DNA of 64,000 bases, from assembly GCA_930367205.1 (NCBI GenBank), contig OV884009.1, positions 120,603,454 through 120,667,453 of the forward strand, in the 5' to 3' direction. Below the pieces are notes generated by a model. That model had not been told where the DNA came from. It did no database searches and saw only the letters and a program-made list of their open reading frames with translations. Positions 10,641 through 24,418 of this stretch are shown one piece after another (the stretch's first letter is position 1; every line of letters begins with the position of its first letter). The position numbers and the translations under genes were made by a program. This DNA is from Acanthosoma haemorrhoidale. Lineage: Eukaryota > Arthropoda > Insecta > Hemiptera > Acanthosomatidae.

Positions 10641-13517
10641 ACGCGTGACAGTGGGAGTCCTGGCAATGGCCAGTTTCTCCAATCATGTCCTGAGCGTCTG
10701 TGGCTCTCGGGCTCTTGGTCAGCCTCCACTGGCTAGTATCCGGTGACGCGGCTGACGGAGGAGCGTGGGGGACTTCCCAAGACTCCGCTCTCTCTTCACA
10801 TGTGGATTTGGGAGGTCTCTGGGCTGTCTGTAAATATTGTATGAATGAGAGCATTTATCTTATTACTTATTGCCTTATAAAAGGCAGATTGTAATTATAG
10901 CACGATAAAGGAGTTTATAATATATTATTTATTTCTAACCACCTACCTTACCGGAGAACTTCGCCTCAACGCTCATGTCGAATAATTAAAACACTGTATT
11001 TAATCGAATTGATTTGGGATGCCATTTATTATTCAAAGTAATTGATTAATCTATCAAACGTTTGGCGTATTGCATTGAAGTAAAGTTATAATAAAAGAAA
11101 TTTGATTAATATTCATCTTGCTAGATGTTTGTGCAAATCAATTTTTTGTTAAAGGTAAATTTCGTGTTGATCAATGGAAGAAATTTTAAATATAAATTGA
11201 ATAAAGGTATATCGTATTGGAAAATACTACTAGTGAGTTATTTTAATGGAATGATGGATTTTCATTATATTTATAATCTATATATTGTATCTTACTTAAT
11301 TCTACTCATGGTGTGTTAAAGACGATCTCTACCCAAGCAAGTCTAGGGAGACTAGCCAAGTACCTCGTCAGAGTTTCCCTCGAGCCTCCCTGTCTTTTTT
11401 TTCTTTTTCAAAACACGAACCGACTCCTTTTCTCTCAAAAACTGATCCCCCTCCTCCCTCTCTCCAAGCACTTACTACCTGTGTTTTAACCAGTTTCAAA
11501 AAGGGTGTTTTTTTTTTTTGGTTATGGTTAACATTGTTTAAAACTAAAATTATCTCTTATACTTTTCGTTTGCACCTGCTTCCAACCGTGTGTTTATATG
11601 ATGCACTCTCTTTACCTGCTTAAAGCACGTCGTGTTGATCGGTGTAAAAAAGGTGTTTATCACTGATCTGTCAACCCTTTTGTAGACATCCAACAAAGGC
11701 ACGATTTAGTAATAAGAAAGAAATATGGAAAAGTTATAGTTTACAGTCAATTTACATATCTTTTTTCTATTATATTAATGTACCACATCATTATATTTGC
11801 TTTATGTGGCAAGTTACATATATAACACTTTAGTGTGTCTGAAACCAATTTTTATTGTTTTTTGTTATGATGACATTGAAACCTTTGGCTGATAATAGGC
11901 GGATCCTTATTGGAGAATTAGTGTTATAGTCACTATCTAAATAATTCAATCCACAATTTTCAAAAAAAAAACTTGGAAGAAAGCATAAAAATACATTTGT
12001 CTCCATTGCCAATTATTGAATTGAGAGTGATAAACTATCTACAGTAGTTGGGATGGTAGATTGGAATGAGCTGAGCACTAAGCCCTCTAGCACTTGAAGC
12101 TTTTAAAGAGAAAACTACTTATTGTAGCTTCTAAATGTCAAAGGGGCAGGCGCTGCCCCACACTCCGTCCCCTCTCCGACAACTTGGTCCTATCTAAGCC
12201 CGTCCAACCTTTAACATATAATTCACAGGACAAATTTATTCTTTAGGCTTTTCCTCACTTTCTAAATCAAAGAAATATCCGACCCCCTGTATTTGTGTCC
12301 TGCCTATTTAAGCTAGAGATATCAAATTTAAGTGATGGTCTTATTTAATATTGTATCTCGACATCATCATTAACAATATGTAATTTGTGCTTTGTTCTTA
12401 TAAACTATAATTACAAAAAGTAACCAAAACTGGCTGTAATATCGTGTTCACAACTTTTACTGAACCAGAGATTTTTTTCATAATTGCCATATTTTGCCTG
12501 GCAATTGCATTTGATGCTCACAGGCTGCTAAAAATAAAACAAGCGCCGAGAAAAATAACGAAAGGCCATTATTAAATTAATTAGTCGTAAAATATTAATA
12601 TTTTTAGGGTATAAAATTAAATATCTCAACTGTCCTAATTAATTAAGGGTCTTAAGTGGTCTATAATTACGTTTAGTCATTGAAACTGTTATCAAAAATG
12701 TATTGTTAGTTACATAAAGGCATGATATTTTGCGTGAATGTTTTACTTAATAACTATACTATGATGGCCCCTTAGTGGGCTTTTATTACAAAAAAATCAT
12801 TAAATGTGTCAAAGAAATCGTTTTCCCAGTCAAATCGATACCCTCAATTGTCCGATGCAGCACACTTTTTTATTCTTTTATAACAAAATATTACCCTGAA
12901 AGACAAGAATTATTTCTTAAACTAAGTTTATGTACAAAGCGTATTCTTTCTTATAAAGCTGACAATTTCTTTAGAAGCTATTTTACGACTATCATCTTGT
13001 TCCCTTGATCAAAATAACAGGTTCTTGATAATTTAAAATACCTTGACATGAAAATATTAAATATATAACAGGGTATAATTTTTTTCATTTGAACTCGAAA
13101 TTAAAATTAATATTTCATTTCGATGAGTTATTTCCCAGAATGGATTTGTGTTGGATACTGAGCGCAACAGTGTAATGTTATTTTTAGTCCAGGACATGTG
13201 ACAATGGGAATAAGTGGGAGTGAACCCACTGGTTCAGAAGCCAGGGAAATTTGACAGGTGGGAGAATCTTAGCCCTTAGATTTAAAGGAATTACGTGTTT
13301 GATGCTACAGCTCAAAATCAAACCGACAACGATGGCATTGGAGCCATTCCTTTCCCATTGAAACTTCCGCGGGGTATTTTGAGTAAATAAGGACCAAAAG
13401 AAGTCAATTGAGTCAATTTTTTTTACATTTCTAAAATGACAAGGATCCCACCTTTAGAAAGTTACACAGAAAATTAGAAAAAATAAATGGACCATTTAAA
13501 AAATAAAAATTTCATTT

Positions 13518-13562
13518 GGGTATAACATCCGTATGGCCTCGCAGTCCAATGGTTCTTGACAT
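13518..13562. repeat. Dispersed repeat, copy 1
   Basis: Starts gggtataacatccgtatg and continues with a ctcgcagtcc...ggttc motif shared with 14203-14252. It is probably the end of an unclassified interspersed element; too little is shared to classify it. Confidence 0.45.
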
Positions 13563-14202
13563 CTAACTGAGGTGACCAGGGCTCGTCGTTCTTTGATAGA
13601 TTGGTCAGGTCGTGGTTAGCTCAGCCTCGTGACGATAAATGGCTAGCTAATTGAATAAAAAAAACAGCTGATCCGGTTAAAAAAAGCACATTTATGGCCG
13701 AGAGGTAAAGCACAGCGCTGCACCCTAGACCTCAGTGCCCCTTACCAGCTATGTCAACAACATTCGATCAGTCCTACCTCTTCATTCAGGATATAGCTGC
13801 TGGTGATCAAGTTGATTTTCGAAATTGTTCCAATTATGGGATCAGAAATTTAAAAACCTATTAGAGTCTAAGAAAACTAGCGGTACTTTTATTTTGAGTT
13901 TATATTGTTCCAACTTGATAAAAATACAGGGAATAATACTTATTCAAAAATATTTAGATAAACACCTTGAATAAAATACAGGATTAAAAAAAAAAAAACT
14001 AAATTGTCCTACTAAAAAAGGGTTTGCCTGAGAAAAAAAAAAAGCTGTACAACATACATTCAACAACATAAATTAGCCTAAAAATAAATAGGTAGGCAAT
14101 GCTCAACTTGCACATGGACTTGGACATGCAATAACATGTCTTAGGGTAAGGATGGGGAGAATATAAAATTAATTATTTTCTGTGTAATAAATATATACAT
14201 AT

Positions 14203-14252
14203 GGGTATAACATCCGTATGACCTTCCTCGCAGTCCGAAGGTTCGTGGCATA
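14203..14252. repeat. Dispersed repeat, copy 2
   Basis: Shares gggtataacatccgtatg and the following ctcgcagtcc...ggttc motif with 13518-13562, with a few bases inserted between the two blocks. Unclassified. Confidence 0.45.
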
Positions 14253-14451
14253 CTGCGGCGACCCTAACTGCTAGTTAAGACGGGACAAGACAAGAACTGA
14301 AGATACCTCTATATAGGACAACCAGCACCATGGCGAAACGCTCTTTACTTCAGTGAACGAATTTATCAACTCAATCATGCTGTGCCAGAATAATAACATT
14401 TAAACAATTCAAACGTCACAGCTTCACCCAATTATTATAGATAGATAGATA

Positions 14452-15033
14452 AACAACTTTATTATGATAAAATTACAATCTGCCTCATTGGGCAATAAGT
14501 AATTGTGATAAATGATCTCATTCATACCATACACAGGTGGTCTGAAAAGTTTCCGCCCTCAACATGAAGATGATAATAAAATAAATAAAAGCTAGTGAAA
14601 TAACAGCTTTGTTAGGTCGGAAAATTTTCAGACCGCCCTCGTATTTACAATTTCATTCACTCGCTCATTCATACATTATTTACAAACAGCCCAGAGACCG
14701 CCCAAGTCCACATGGTTGTCACCTCCCTCGCGTGCGAAGGAGGATGCGGAGTCTTGGGAAGTTCCTCCGCTCCTACGTCAGCCGCGTTACTGGATAAGAG
14801 CCAGTGGAGGATGGCCGAGAGCGCGAGAGCCACAGACACTCAGGACATGTTTGAAGAAACTGACCATTGCCAGGACTATCACGTATTTATAGACGGTCAC
14901 AAGGCCACTGCCGTTTCAGTCTCCGAAGAGGATTATAGGGATGAGTGGTGCAGTGCAACCAACGACTGTGCTAGGGGATTAGGGTGGTTGGATAGGTTAC
15001 TATGGAATTTTATGTATTTGGAAGGGATGAGTC
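14452..15033 (-). mobile_element. 5'-truncated non-LTR fragment (3' UTR and ORF2 end)
   Basis: Reverse complement of the family 3' UTR: tttattatgataaaattac and the gcaataagtaattgtg block at the 3' end, then the antisense of the UTR (cgcgagagccacagacactc, ggccactgccgtttcagtc), and finally the end of ORF2 (attagggtggttggatagg). The 3' end abuts a tagatagataga run at 14440-14452, which may be a tail repeat. A short mariner-like element has inserted into it at 14532-14641. The + strand ORF 14712-15128 is only antisense of this UTR. Confidence 0.88.
14532..14641. mobile_element. Mariner-like MITE, 110 bp, TA target duplication
   Basis: Inverted ends: cacaggtggtctgaaaagtt at the left, and at the right the complement reading cgagggcggtctgaaaattt. 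It is flanked by TA at 14530-14531 and 14642-14643, the hallmark of Tc1/mariner integration. It splits the non-LTR 3' UTR exactly between the tcatacca and tttacaat blocks. It is too short to encode a transposase. Confidence 0.85.
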
Positions 15034-18000
15034 CAATTATTATTAGACACAGTATTATTCAACAGCATGCTATTGACTTGGCCTCATCAAACATTTTTGA
15101 AAAGGAAGTTAAAAATAGACCTGGTTAACGTTTAGAACCAATTCACATAATCGAAAATATAAAAAAAATACTATGAACTATAAACCAGATAGTAAAAGGA
15201 ATAGGATTGATGTATGTTGACATAATTAATAAGTTTAGAGAAGAAGTAAACAGACTATTTGCACACATAAGAACCTTAAACTGGCAACACACACACACAC
15301 GAGAACCTGTCGCCTCAGCTGATGCTAGTCACAGGCAGTGCTCACCATTCCAAACAAATATTTTATTTTGCTATTTATTGCTACATATTTTTTATTATTT
15401 ATTACTTAAGTTGAACAACACGTTATGGGCGTATGAAAGTTGTTTTTAAATTATTAAAACGTTTTTGTTTTAACATAAAAAATGGATTTTACTAATTTTG
15501 ATTGTAGCAATATTTTTCTTCTGATTGTGTAGGGATTGGTTGATGATAGACTAAATGAGTCCGAAACGTCACGTTTATGGTATGAGTGAATGAGTTTATA
15601 AAGTAAAACTCTATTCAGAAGGATATTGTCTACAAGTTGTGCTCATGTATAATATTCAATAATAATATTATTAAAATTGAAGGGAAAACATATTAACATT
15701 TAAAGTAAGTTAAATTACATAAAAACCCTTTATTACAAACAAATATGTAATTATAAAAACGGAAATGTACTAGTAATAATTGAAGTTTGGTTCCACAAAC
15801 AATCTACGAGTATGTAGCTCTAACAAAATATGAGAAACTACATATATGTAAATAACATTACTTCAATTATGTTCACAAACGCTCTATTACAAAGAAATAA
15901 TTATTAGTAGAAGTAATAGATATTAAACACTTTATATATCTAATTACCCGACACGTGTATTTGCTTATGTTCTATTTAACCCTAATATGTTATTACCCTA
16001 CTACAGGAAACTATTTACATCAACAAACTAGTATATAAACGATAGTTTAGTACGGGACAAATCTATACTAACTACTAACATATGATTGAACAAACATTAC
16101 ATCCCCATTAAATACTTAAATCGGCTAATCATAGTGGATACACTTTCCGTTTATAAACTGTATACTAACATAGTTACCTTAACAAACTAACATGATTATT
16201 TACAATCTCATATATACAATATCTACAGCTCAGCTCCAAATTTGACAACCGATGCTTACATCAAGTTCCCAAAACACTCTCGGTTCTTCTTCTTTCACCA
16301 GATGATGGTGGATTTAATCTATGGTTCTACCTCCTTGGTACACTGCGTATTCTATACTACTATTTAACAATAAAAGGGAATAGGGGCATAAGACTTCATT
16401 GTCCGGTAACATGAGCCAGTGTTCTCTTAGTGCCGGAACAGGGACCACTAATGCACCAATTCTGAAAAAAGTTTACTTGAGTTTGTAAGGAAGCACTCCA
16501 GTGGAAGCAGTTGTAAGCTTGCTCTGCCAAACCACTCTCTTCTTCAAAAACACATCCTTCATTTTTAATAAACCGTTTATGAAGAAGAAAAACATCATGA
16601 ATTGATGATCCCTTAGAAAGTTGATTAATTAAGTAGCAGTTAGAACTTGACAGATCAATAGGAGTAAGAGATAGCATTTAGCATTTTTTTTTTGGTAATT
16701 TTTCTATAGAATATTCTATATATTATCCTATAACATATTACAAATTATAAACAGTGCGTCTACAATTTACAAATAGAGGCCATAGTAGCAATGTCTGTCA
16801 TACAAGATAAGACCTGAATTTGTGAATACGGCAATGTGTTCACAACAGTTTAAAATTATCGATAGACTAATGACTAGGCCGTAATTCCAACCCGGGACGT
16901 TTGGTTTGCGTGAAAGAAAGTCTGAAAGCAGTAGTTGATTGATATATTAGGTAGATGTGACGTACAAAAGGTGATATATAAATATATATATATATATCAG
17001 CTATTAAATTTTATTTTCATCGCCATATTTTCCTTAATTTCCTTATAGATAGTGTGAACATTATGATAATTAGAATATTGACTATAAAAAATTAGCATTG
17101 GCTTGAACCACATCAAATCTCCATTTATATATCGGCTCCGGTAAAATCCTTTTATATTGCCGTTTCTAAAATTTTGATAAAGCAAAACTTGGGAACCTTC
17201 TTTCAAATTACTACCAGCTTACACAATTGGTTTTAAGTTTGACAGTTGTCTGGGTTTCGGGTTCTTTGCCAAACAGCTTTTTCATATGCTTTTTTTTTCT
17301 AAAACGAAAAAGAAATTTATTTAGGTTTCCGTTCTTGTTCATATTTTATTTGTTAGAAACATATAATCGCTAAATTACAAGATGTTATGAAATGTGAATT
17401 TAAAATTTGAGGCGGATAGACTTGGTAGAGAGTGGTAGGAGGCAGGAGTAGAGAGAGAGGCATCCAATACATGATCGTGGCCACTGATTGATTGAAAAAG
17501 AAGATAATTGAGGCGGCCTTGGTCTGCTAATATACCTGGTCGGTGCCTCCATCCAGCTTCCCATAGTAGCACTGCTCTATGTGCCATAGAGGTCGTAACC
17601 AGAATCCATGCTATGTAATCCTAATACTACAGTGGAATTAGATTCCAGCCATCAGATCCTTGTATTGTGTTGTAATAATGTAATCTTGCATACATGTGTA
17701 TGTATGACAAATACAAATTACTAGTATAAAATCCATTTTGCCACTTGTTTGTTTTATCCCCGGGTTATAGGGAGGTCCTCTCCTTAGATTACTCCTTTTC
17801 CCGTACCCGGAAGCATCCAATATGGCAAAATTAGCAGAGAATCGGCAATTAATTGATAAAAAAAGGTTTGTATTTGCACGATTTTTACATATATATGTAA
17901 AAAATAAATGAAGGTACTTTACTCTTTATTCCCTGGGGAACAAATACTGTTATCACAACCTATTGTAATAAGCACGTTAACATTTGAAAAGATATCCACT

Positions 18001-18126
18001 TTATAAACAGAAGATTTTCAGCAGTCGGTAACATTCGGCTCAAAAGTTGATTAAACAACGCGAGGTCATAGAAAAAAATAAAAATAATGAAGGTATATTA
18101 TTTTAAAAAGACAAGTACCTTGGTTT
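15034..18126. other. AT-rich DNA, no gene recognised
   Basis: Contains a short (CA)n run at 15288-15300. A 93-codon minus-strand frame (16396-16677) and a 69-codon frame (16997-17206) have mixed composition but no motif I recognise; they could be remains of an old element. A (TA)n run lies at 16980-17000. Confidence 0.5.
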
Positions 18127-18300
18127 ATTTATTACATCTTTGTCCAAATCGTAGATAAATACACTTTTTTTATGAATCACTTGCGATTGTAAGCCATCAT
18201 TGCCGAACGTTGTGCCTTTAGGCTCGGCAAAATGAGTAATCCAAGGAGATGGATGATCAAGGAAAATCTAACCTTTCCTAATGCAGTCGCTTTTTCTTCT
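18127..18300 (-). pseudogene. Possible coding remnant, unidentified
   Basis: On the minus strand a 40-codon open stretch (HPSPWITHFAEPKGTTFGND...) has non-low-complexity composition and a plausible GT donor (aaccaag/gtacttg) at its end. An in-line but frameshifted segment (YFGKPMLEEKATALGKV) precedes it. The one-base offset suggests a decayed coding region. It could instead be an exon with a weak acceptor. Family not recognised. Confidence 0.3.
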
Positions 18301-19165
18301 AGCATTGGTTTGCCAAAATAGAATCTAATCTGCTGCTTAGATGAGGCGTCATTTCAGTCCTTTTTATATCCATATGGTGAACGGGATGAATGGAATATAT
18401 TTTAACATTTCTTAAAGCACTTTGAAATTATTTTTCAAGTTTTCCTTGCGGTTGTGGACAAATTGAAAACTAACCCACAAAACATTCTTGAAGACAGCAG
18501 AATATATTGTCATAGTTCATATCAACGATTTTTTTAATAATTTACCTTTTTTTTTATTTGTTGGGAAGGCGATTTTCAGTGACCAAGATAATGTAACAAA
18601 TGCAATGATGTATTTTTTATCAAAACCGCTGAAAATAGTGACTGTAAGTATCTTTAAATATTGTTTATTCATTTTCTACGTCCTAGGTATATAATATTTA
18701 CGAAATAAGTATATATTTAGTATTGATTTAAACAATTGTTGATGCATGGTACAGTTTCTCTCCATTTCCATTCGTCATATTTGACTAAAAGATTAAAAAG
18801 TCTATTACAACTACATTGTATTTTTTAAATGCATATAAAGAACCTTAAGTACATAAAAAGTGAAGAAAAAATATCAAAAGACACATACGGACCTCCGTGT
18901 CAGTTAATAGGTTCTTTTTTAACGGATCTGATAAAATTACACTGCATTATTTATTTTTAAATATTTTATTCCTATATTTGTTAAAACACCACAGTTACTC
19001 AAAATTGCCTTTTCAGTAAGTACAAATAATTTAAATAGCATATTCATCATTTGTAAAAAAACACAGGATATTCAATCACTGGAGAAATCTCAAAATTAAC
19101 AGAGACTAGACTTACTTTCTCACGTTTAATTTTTATTCACATATTTTCCTTAATATCTTTTCCAA
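18301..19165. other. AT-rich DNA, nothing recognised
   Basis: No supported ORF, RNA gene or repeat. The 68-codon frame at 18488 is Phe/Ile-rich and unsupported. Confidence 0.5.
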
Positions 19166-19269
19166 ATGCTTGAGAGCATTATTAAAGCTCTTGATAAAGA
19201 TAGCTTCAACATTGAGGTCTTCATCTTCGTGTTGAGGTCAGAAACTTTTCAGACCACCTGTGTATTCGT
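19166..19269. mobile_element. Solo mariner-like terminal repeat
   Basis: The sequence aacttttcagaccacctgtg followed by TA (about 19246-19267) is the same terminal inverted repeat as at 14532, in the opposite orientation. The preceding 80 bp (from cttgagagcattatt) may be sub-terminal sequence. No partner end was found upstream, so this is a truncated copy. Confidence 0.6.
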
Positions 19270-19906
19270 CCCTCCCCATCTCTCCAATTTTTCAAGACCT
19301 TTCTCCCTCCAATCTAACAATTCATCATTCAATATCATTATTATTTTTCATTTATTTTATTAATTTCCTATTTTAATATTTCCTTGCAACTTGCATGTTC
19401 ACCCCCCCCCCCGGTAATAATACCTATATTGTCCTATGATGCAAGTAAGAATTTTTAGCGAATCCCTTTTATTTTCTAATCATTCATGTTTTTTTGAATG
19501 GCTGTTGACTCATTTATGTAACCACATCTGTTCGTAGGCCCAGTATTATTTATAATCTTACTGCAATATCGTTATTTATTTTATATGTTGTTGACAGCTA
19601 GACGTATTTATTAAAACCACATTAAATGATTGTCCTTAAGGGACCATGTCCCAAAATAACTTCAGTTCTTTTATTCGTTTCTCGTAACGATTTTCCTTTC
19701 CAATTCCTTCTGAAACCCTACTCATAAAACCTATTATACAGTAATAAACTAAATAGGGGGACTAATTATGTTTGCTTGAACTAGGACAGGTGGTAGTCGG
19801 CTTCACAGTGGCCACTGCAAGGTCGGATAAACAGCAGGCAATGGAAGTTAGTCAGTATGACTTCCTCCACATCATGTTCCACTATCTGCAGGAAGGAGAT
19901 AGTATT

Positions 19907-20262
19907 CTCTGTCTCTCTCTCTCTCTCACACACACACTCTTTCGCTATCTCTCCCTCCCTCCCTCTCTCCCTTTCTCTCACACACACACTCTCGCTCTCT
20001 CTCCCTCCCTCTCTCTCTCTCTTTCTCTCACACACACACTCTCTCGCTCTCCCTCCCTCCCTCCCTCTCTCCCTTTCTCTCCCTCCCTCTCTCTCTCTCT
20101 TTCTCTCACACACACACTCTCTCGCTCTCTCTCCCTCCCTCCCTCTCTCTCTTTCTCTCACACACACACTCCCTCGCTCTCTCTCCCTCCGTCTCTCTCT
20201 CTCTTTCTCTCACACATACTCTCTCGCTCTCTCTCCCTCCCTCCCTCTCTCCCTTTCTCTCG
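19907..20262. repeat. CT/CA compound minisatellite, about 52-bp unit
   Basis: CT-rich tracts alternate with cacacacacactct blocks. The CA blocks recur mostly every 50-52 bp (about 19928, 19979, 20030, 20108, 20160, 20211). The long Ser/Leu-rich frames in both strands are by-products of the repeat. Confidence 0.93.
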
Positions 20263-23200
20263 CTTAAAAAGCTTTAAAGGGGCTTTTTAGCAACTATGGC
20301 CCAGATGATTACAATAAAAATGAAGTAGTTTTTTTTTTACTCGTGTACCAACAAGTAATACGTATGCCTTAACCAAAATTCGCATTATCTTCCATAGGTG
20401 TTGATGAATACATTTGAGAACTATTTGATACTTTTTACAAATCCTCTCTTAAAACCGACGGACGAGCGAAAAAATATAATTTCCTATCTTTTTGGAAATA
20501 AAGCCTTGTGCTTGGCATTGAACTAGTTGAAAATAAGCTCTGATCCTTTAATTGACATGGGACTTGAAATACGAAGATGGTAGGTGACCTTAGGCGTTGT
20601 TTGTCAGGCTGTCAGTGGTGCTGTGTCGGCGGGGTAAGTAGTACGTGAGGGTAGGCAGGGTCATCATTTCCTCCAATCCTGCGGTTAGCTCATCAAGGAT
20701 CCATCAGCAATTATCCTACTCCTCACACCCACTATCCCTGCTGCAGTCTTCAACACATCACTTTTTCAAAAATAATATTGTACATCCCATACAGGATCCC
20801 ATACACCATTCTCTTTTCCAATATTTTTCGTTTAAAATCGTTCCAGGTTGTTGAGTTTCGGTAATGGGTTGATTTTAATGGTGAAACAATTTTTGCCTTC
20901 CCAAAACTCTTTATTTAAGTGCTACGTTCGCCGAACCTTGGCTTTTTATTTAAATCAACGGGTACTTACTGCATGTCGATTCGCTGATATATCTCATATC
21001 AAACTGTATCCAAATACATAAACTGTAAGGCAATATATAAATGATGTATCTATTCTACGGATACATATATCCGTTTATATATTTAACTAACTTATCCGCA
21101 ACACCACGCAGTTATGCTCTAGTCAAAAAATTAACATGTTATATTTAATAGAGGTGCCATTTAACTATTGAACTTGAGACAGATTTGATTCCTCTATCAA
21201 AGCCTGTGCGTATCGAATTAGCGTTAAGCTATACAGAACTATACCTTGCTAATTATATTCAACCAACTTTTTCCCAATCGAATCTAAACCCAAAGTAATT
21301 TGCGTTCATAAATTAAGGTGGCGATCAAAATAAAAGGAATTCAATTACATAAAATAGAATTTCACATACAATATGTTTTTATTAAAATGGGTGACTAAAA
21401 TGAAGTTAAATTTAGTACAAATAAAAATGATGAAAACGATAACAGTTTTATTAGCTAACAATAAAACTTATTTGTTACTGAATACAGTGATGTTTTCTTA
21501 AAGAGTGGAAGCCTAAATGAAGACCTGAGCACCTGAGGGCTTCGTTAAGGGAGTCCTCCGTCATGGAGCAGTGAACAGACTCCACCCCTCGCCTGTCCCA
21601 GAAGAGAGACATTCGCGAGAGCATCCCTAGGACCTCCGGTTATCCCATCAACCTGTTGGGGATACTGCCTCTTTCCTTTCTATTCCCAAATATATCTTTA
21701 CGGCTCTAGTCAACAAGCTGCATACCTGACCGTCATTCTCCAAGCTTGTCAACCTCAGCCTGCTTTTAGCAAACTTATTTTACTGCCTTTCTGCCAGCAT
21801 TAGAGCCCTTCTAACCTCCACCTTCAAAATTCCTAATATCATCCACATTTTCATCTCTTAATCTTAATTTTCATTTTTACATTAATTTACCATGTCGGGA
21901 TCAAACAAATATAACATGTGTTTGTAATGCACTTTTAACAGTCAATCTGTTTAAACTCAGTGGCTTGATGCAACACTGAGTAGAAGCGATTTCACTTAAG
22001 GATGACAGTTAACCAGTTGAATGTGTTCGTGCTGTAAAACATAGAATTGTGGGAAGACAACTATTTTAATACCATTAAAATCATTTTATCTCAATTATGA
22101 ACTATGTGGTTATTTTTTTAATAATGTACAAACGTGTAATTAGAGGCTTAGTCAGTTAGTATCAAAAATACATGGAGACATACTCGTACATATCAGAACG
22201 GTATTAAACGGTTGTGAACAAATTACACGCTAGTGTTTGCCTAATCTATTTAATTTAGTGTTTGTTAACCACGATTACATATATAGACAGAAGAGTTTGT
22301 TGAAAAATCGGTTTAGGTCGATAAAAGAGAGTTGTTAGGTGTCCGTCAAATTTATTAAAAGGACTACATTTGGACATACTATGTATGTCTGCACCATGTT
22401 CTAGTGTGATATGGCTGGCAATTGTGACTGGCTCAGTTCATGAAAATGTTTTGAATAGTCAAATCCAAAAGGACCTCATCCAGACATACCATAAAACGTC
22501 CAAACGATGTCTATTATTACATTTAATTGTCTTTTGTCCACCTAAGACCATTACCGATCTAACGCTTTTACTCATCTTTTTCATTTGTATGTGCCTTTTC
22601 AACAAATAAAAAACATTAAAAAAAAACTATAAAATTCACCCAAAACCAAATCAGCTCTAACCAAACTAAGTTCTGGCTATTAAAATTTTATTTTTGATTT
22701 ACTGTCATCGTAACTATGAAGATAAACCTGAACTGTCAATCTAATACAGCCTATGGGACTTGAGAAATCTAAAAAATTAGCGAACATTTATTAACCTTCA
22801 CGTTCATCCTCTCACTCATTGCATTCTAACAAAGCGATAATGGACATATCCGCATAAGTCGGAAATTTCAGATGAATAGAATCATGTGGTTCATTGTTAC
22901 TGGGTCATTCTCATCCTGGCAGAGTCCATGCTCCATGCAGTCCGATATTGAAGGGGAAGGCTATTGGCCTTGAGTTGGGGAAGGGGCTGCAACCGCCTGC
23001 TTCATCGGCAACCAACAAACCTTCGCTCCACACATCATCTACCATCACCAATACATCCGCAAAGTACCAGAGGAGGTTCCTCCCACTAGGACCATCATTT
23101 ACAGGAGCTTTCTCTAATAATAAAAATAAATTCAATGAGAGATGAGAACTTTTTATTGTACTATTGGTAAAAATTTAGGGAGCCAACAATAAATATAACT

Positions 23201-24361
23201 AGTTAGATCTAGGGATGACCAAGTGTTGATTGTAGCAATCGATTGATCGATTTATGTCAACTATTTATTTTACAAACAATCGATTTTAACGAGCTCTCAT
23301 TTTTTGACTAAATTTTTACAAGAAAATGAAATGAATAAATAAACTAGAAAGTGGAATGGGACGTTTTCGTAATAAAACGAATTTTGTTGGTAAAAAAATA
23401 GTGAAACAATTTTTATTTTTTTCCAATTACGTCATTGAAAGTGGCTTATCAGCTAACATGGACCAGCTACAATGAGTGCCGCGTAGAATATAGTGTACTC
23501 ATAGGAACATAGATACAGTTGGGAATAGAGACGAGAAAGACGATTCCAGGGCATGGAATCTGTCCCTTCTTAAATAACAAACATGTTTCGCTTTGACTTG
23601 TAAGTATAAGGTTCTGATCTCGCTGTTAACAAGCTAGTTTAGGTTAAAATAGCATAAAATTAATTGTAAAAAAACATAAATTTTTTTATATAAAATATGT
23701 GTTTGTAAATATTTCTAGCTTGAATTTGACTTGTTATACTTTGTATTATTTATAAACACTATACATATTATTTCTAACTTGTAGTTTTGTGAACTAGGAT
23801 ATACAAAAAAAATATGAATAATGAATAATAAGTCTTCTTATCTTATTTTTTTTATATGGGTCCACAGTCCCGCCAAGGTATAGCATTTATTAAACTAATT
23901 AAAAGTTTAAAAGTAATTAATCATGTCAGATAAATGTCATTTTCAGATAAATGCATGTCACTTATAAAACGATGAGTACCAACTTTTTTAACCAGAAATA
24001 CTAGATTTTGGGTAGTTTTGTGCTTTAAAATAATGAAATAATTAGCAACAAACGAAAAATTGAATATCGTTGGTAGTTACATTGCTGTACACTGAGCACA
24101 AGGGAGCAGAAGGAATTGAAAATGGAAAATTGGAGGGGGTAAGCAGTGTGGTTGTAACGTGCGGAAAGATGAGAGAGAAACAAGAAGGAAGTGTCTGGTT
24201 ATTTGTGACACAAGTCCGATTAATAAGGTGGACGTTTGTGACGGATTATGAGTATTGGTTGGGTTGCGAAGATTAGGTTGATGAAAGAAAGATGTTAATC
24301 TAATATAATTATTTCTAAATTGACTGCTACCTATCAACTCGCAGTTTAAATATAAATTAGG
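20263..24361. other. AT-rich DNA, no gene recognised
   Basis: Mostly low-GC unique sequence. Two GC-richer patches stand out (21500-21790 and 22890-23110), but their frames have no recognisable motif. No RNA gene seen. Confidence 0.5.
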
Positions 24362-24418
24362 TTAGCGATGGAGTGGAGTAGGCCTCGAGGGCCCACGATC
24401 CACGATATATTCGCTTTA

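Larger units (their letters stand above)
6550..10917 (+). mobile_element. Jockey-like non-LTR retrotransposon, near full length, inactive
   Basis: Order on the + strand: 5' leader (about 6550-6854), ORF1 with PRE_C2HC and zinc knuckles, ORF2 with an APE-type endonuclease and reverse transcriptase, and a 3' UTR of about 280 bp ending in aataaagg near 10910. The 3' UTR and the C-terminal part of ORF2 recur at about nine other places in the window, which defines the family. ORF1 is intact. ORF2 is broken by indels and stops, so this copy cannot move by itself. The 5' boundary is uncertain and no target-site duplication was identified. A second long copy lies at 34771-38142 in opposite orientation. 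Confidence 0.9.
10918..14451. other. AT-rich DNA, no gene recognised
   Basis: No frame with recognisable domains. There is a C+T-rich patch at about 11380-11480, poly-A/T runs, and two short copies of a dispersed motif near 13.5 and 14.2 kb. ORFs at 11125, 11830 and 12775 are low-complexity and unsupported. Confidence 0.6.

Noticed and set aside
14712..15128. 138-codon + strand ORF
   Set aside because: It is the antisense of the non-LTR 3' UTR and ORF2 end; the same sequence occurs in other copies with stops.
19772..20290. Long Ser/Leu/His-rich frames on both strands
   Set aside because: They follow exactly the CT/CA minisatellite; simple repeats of this type keep several frames open.
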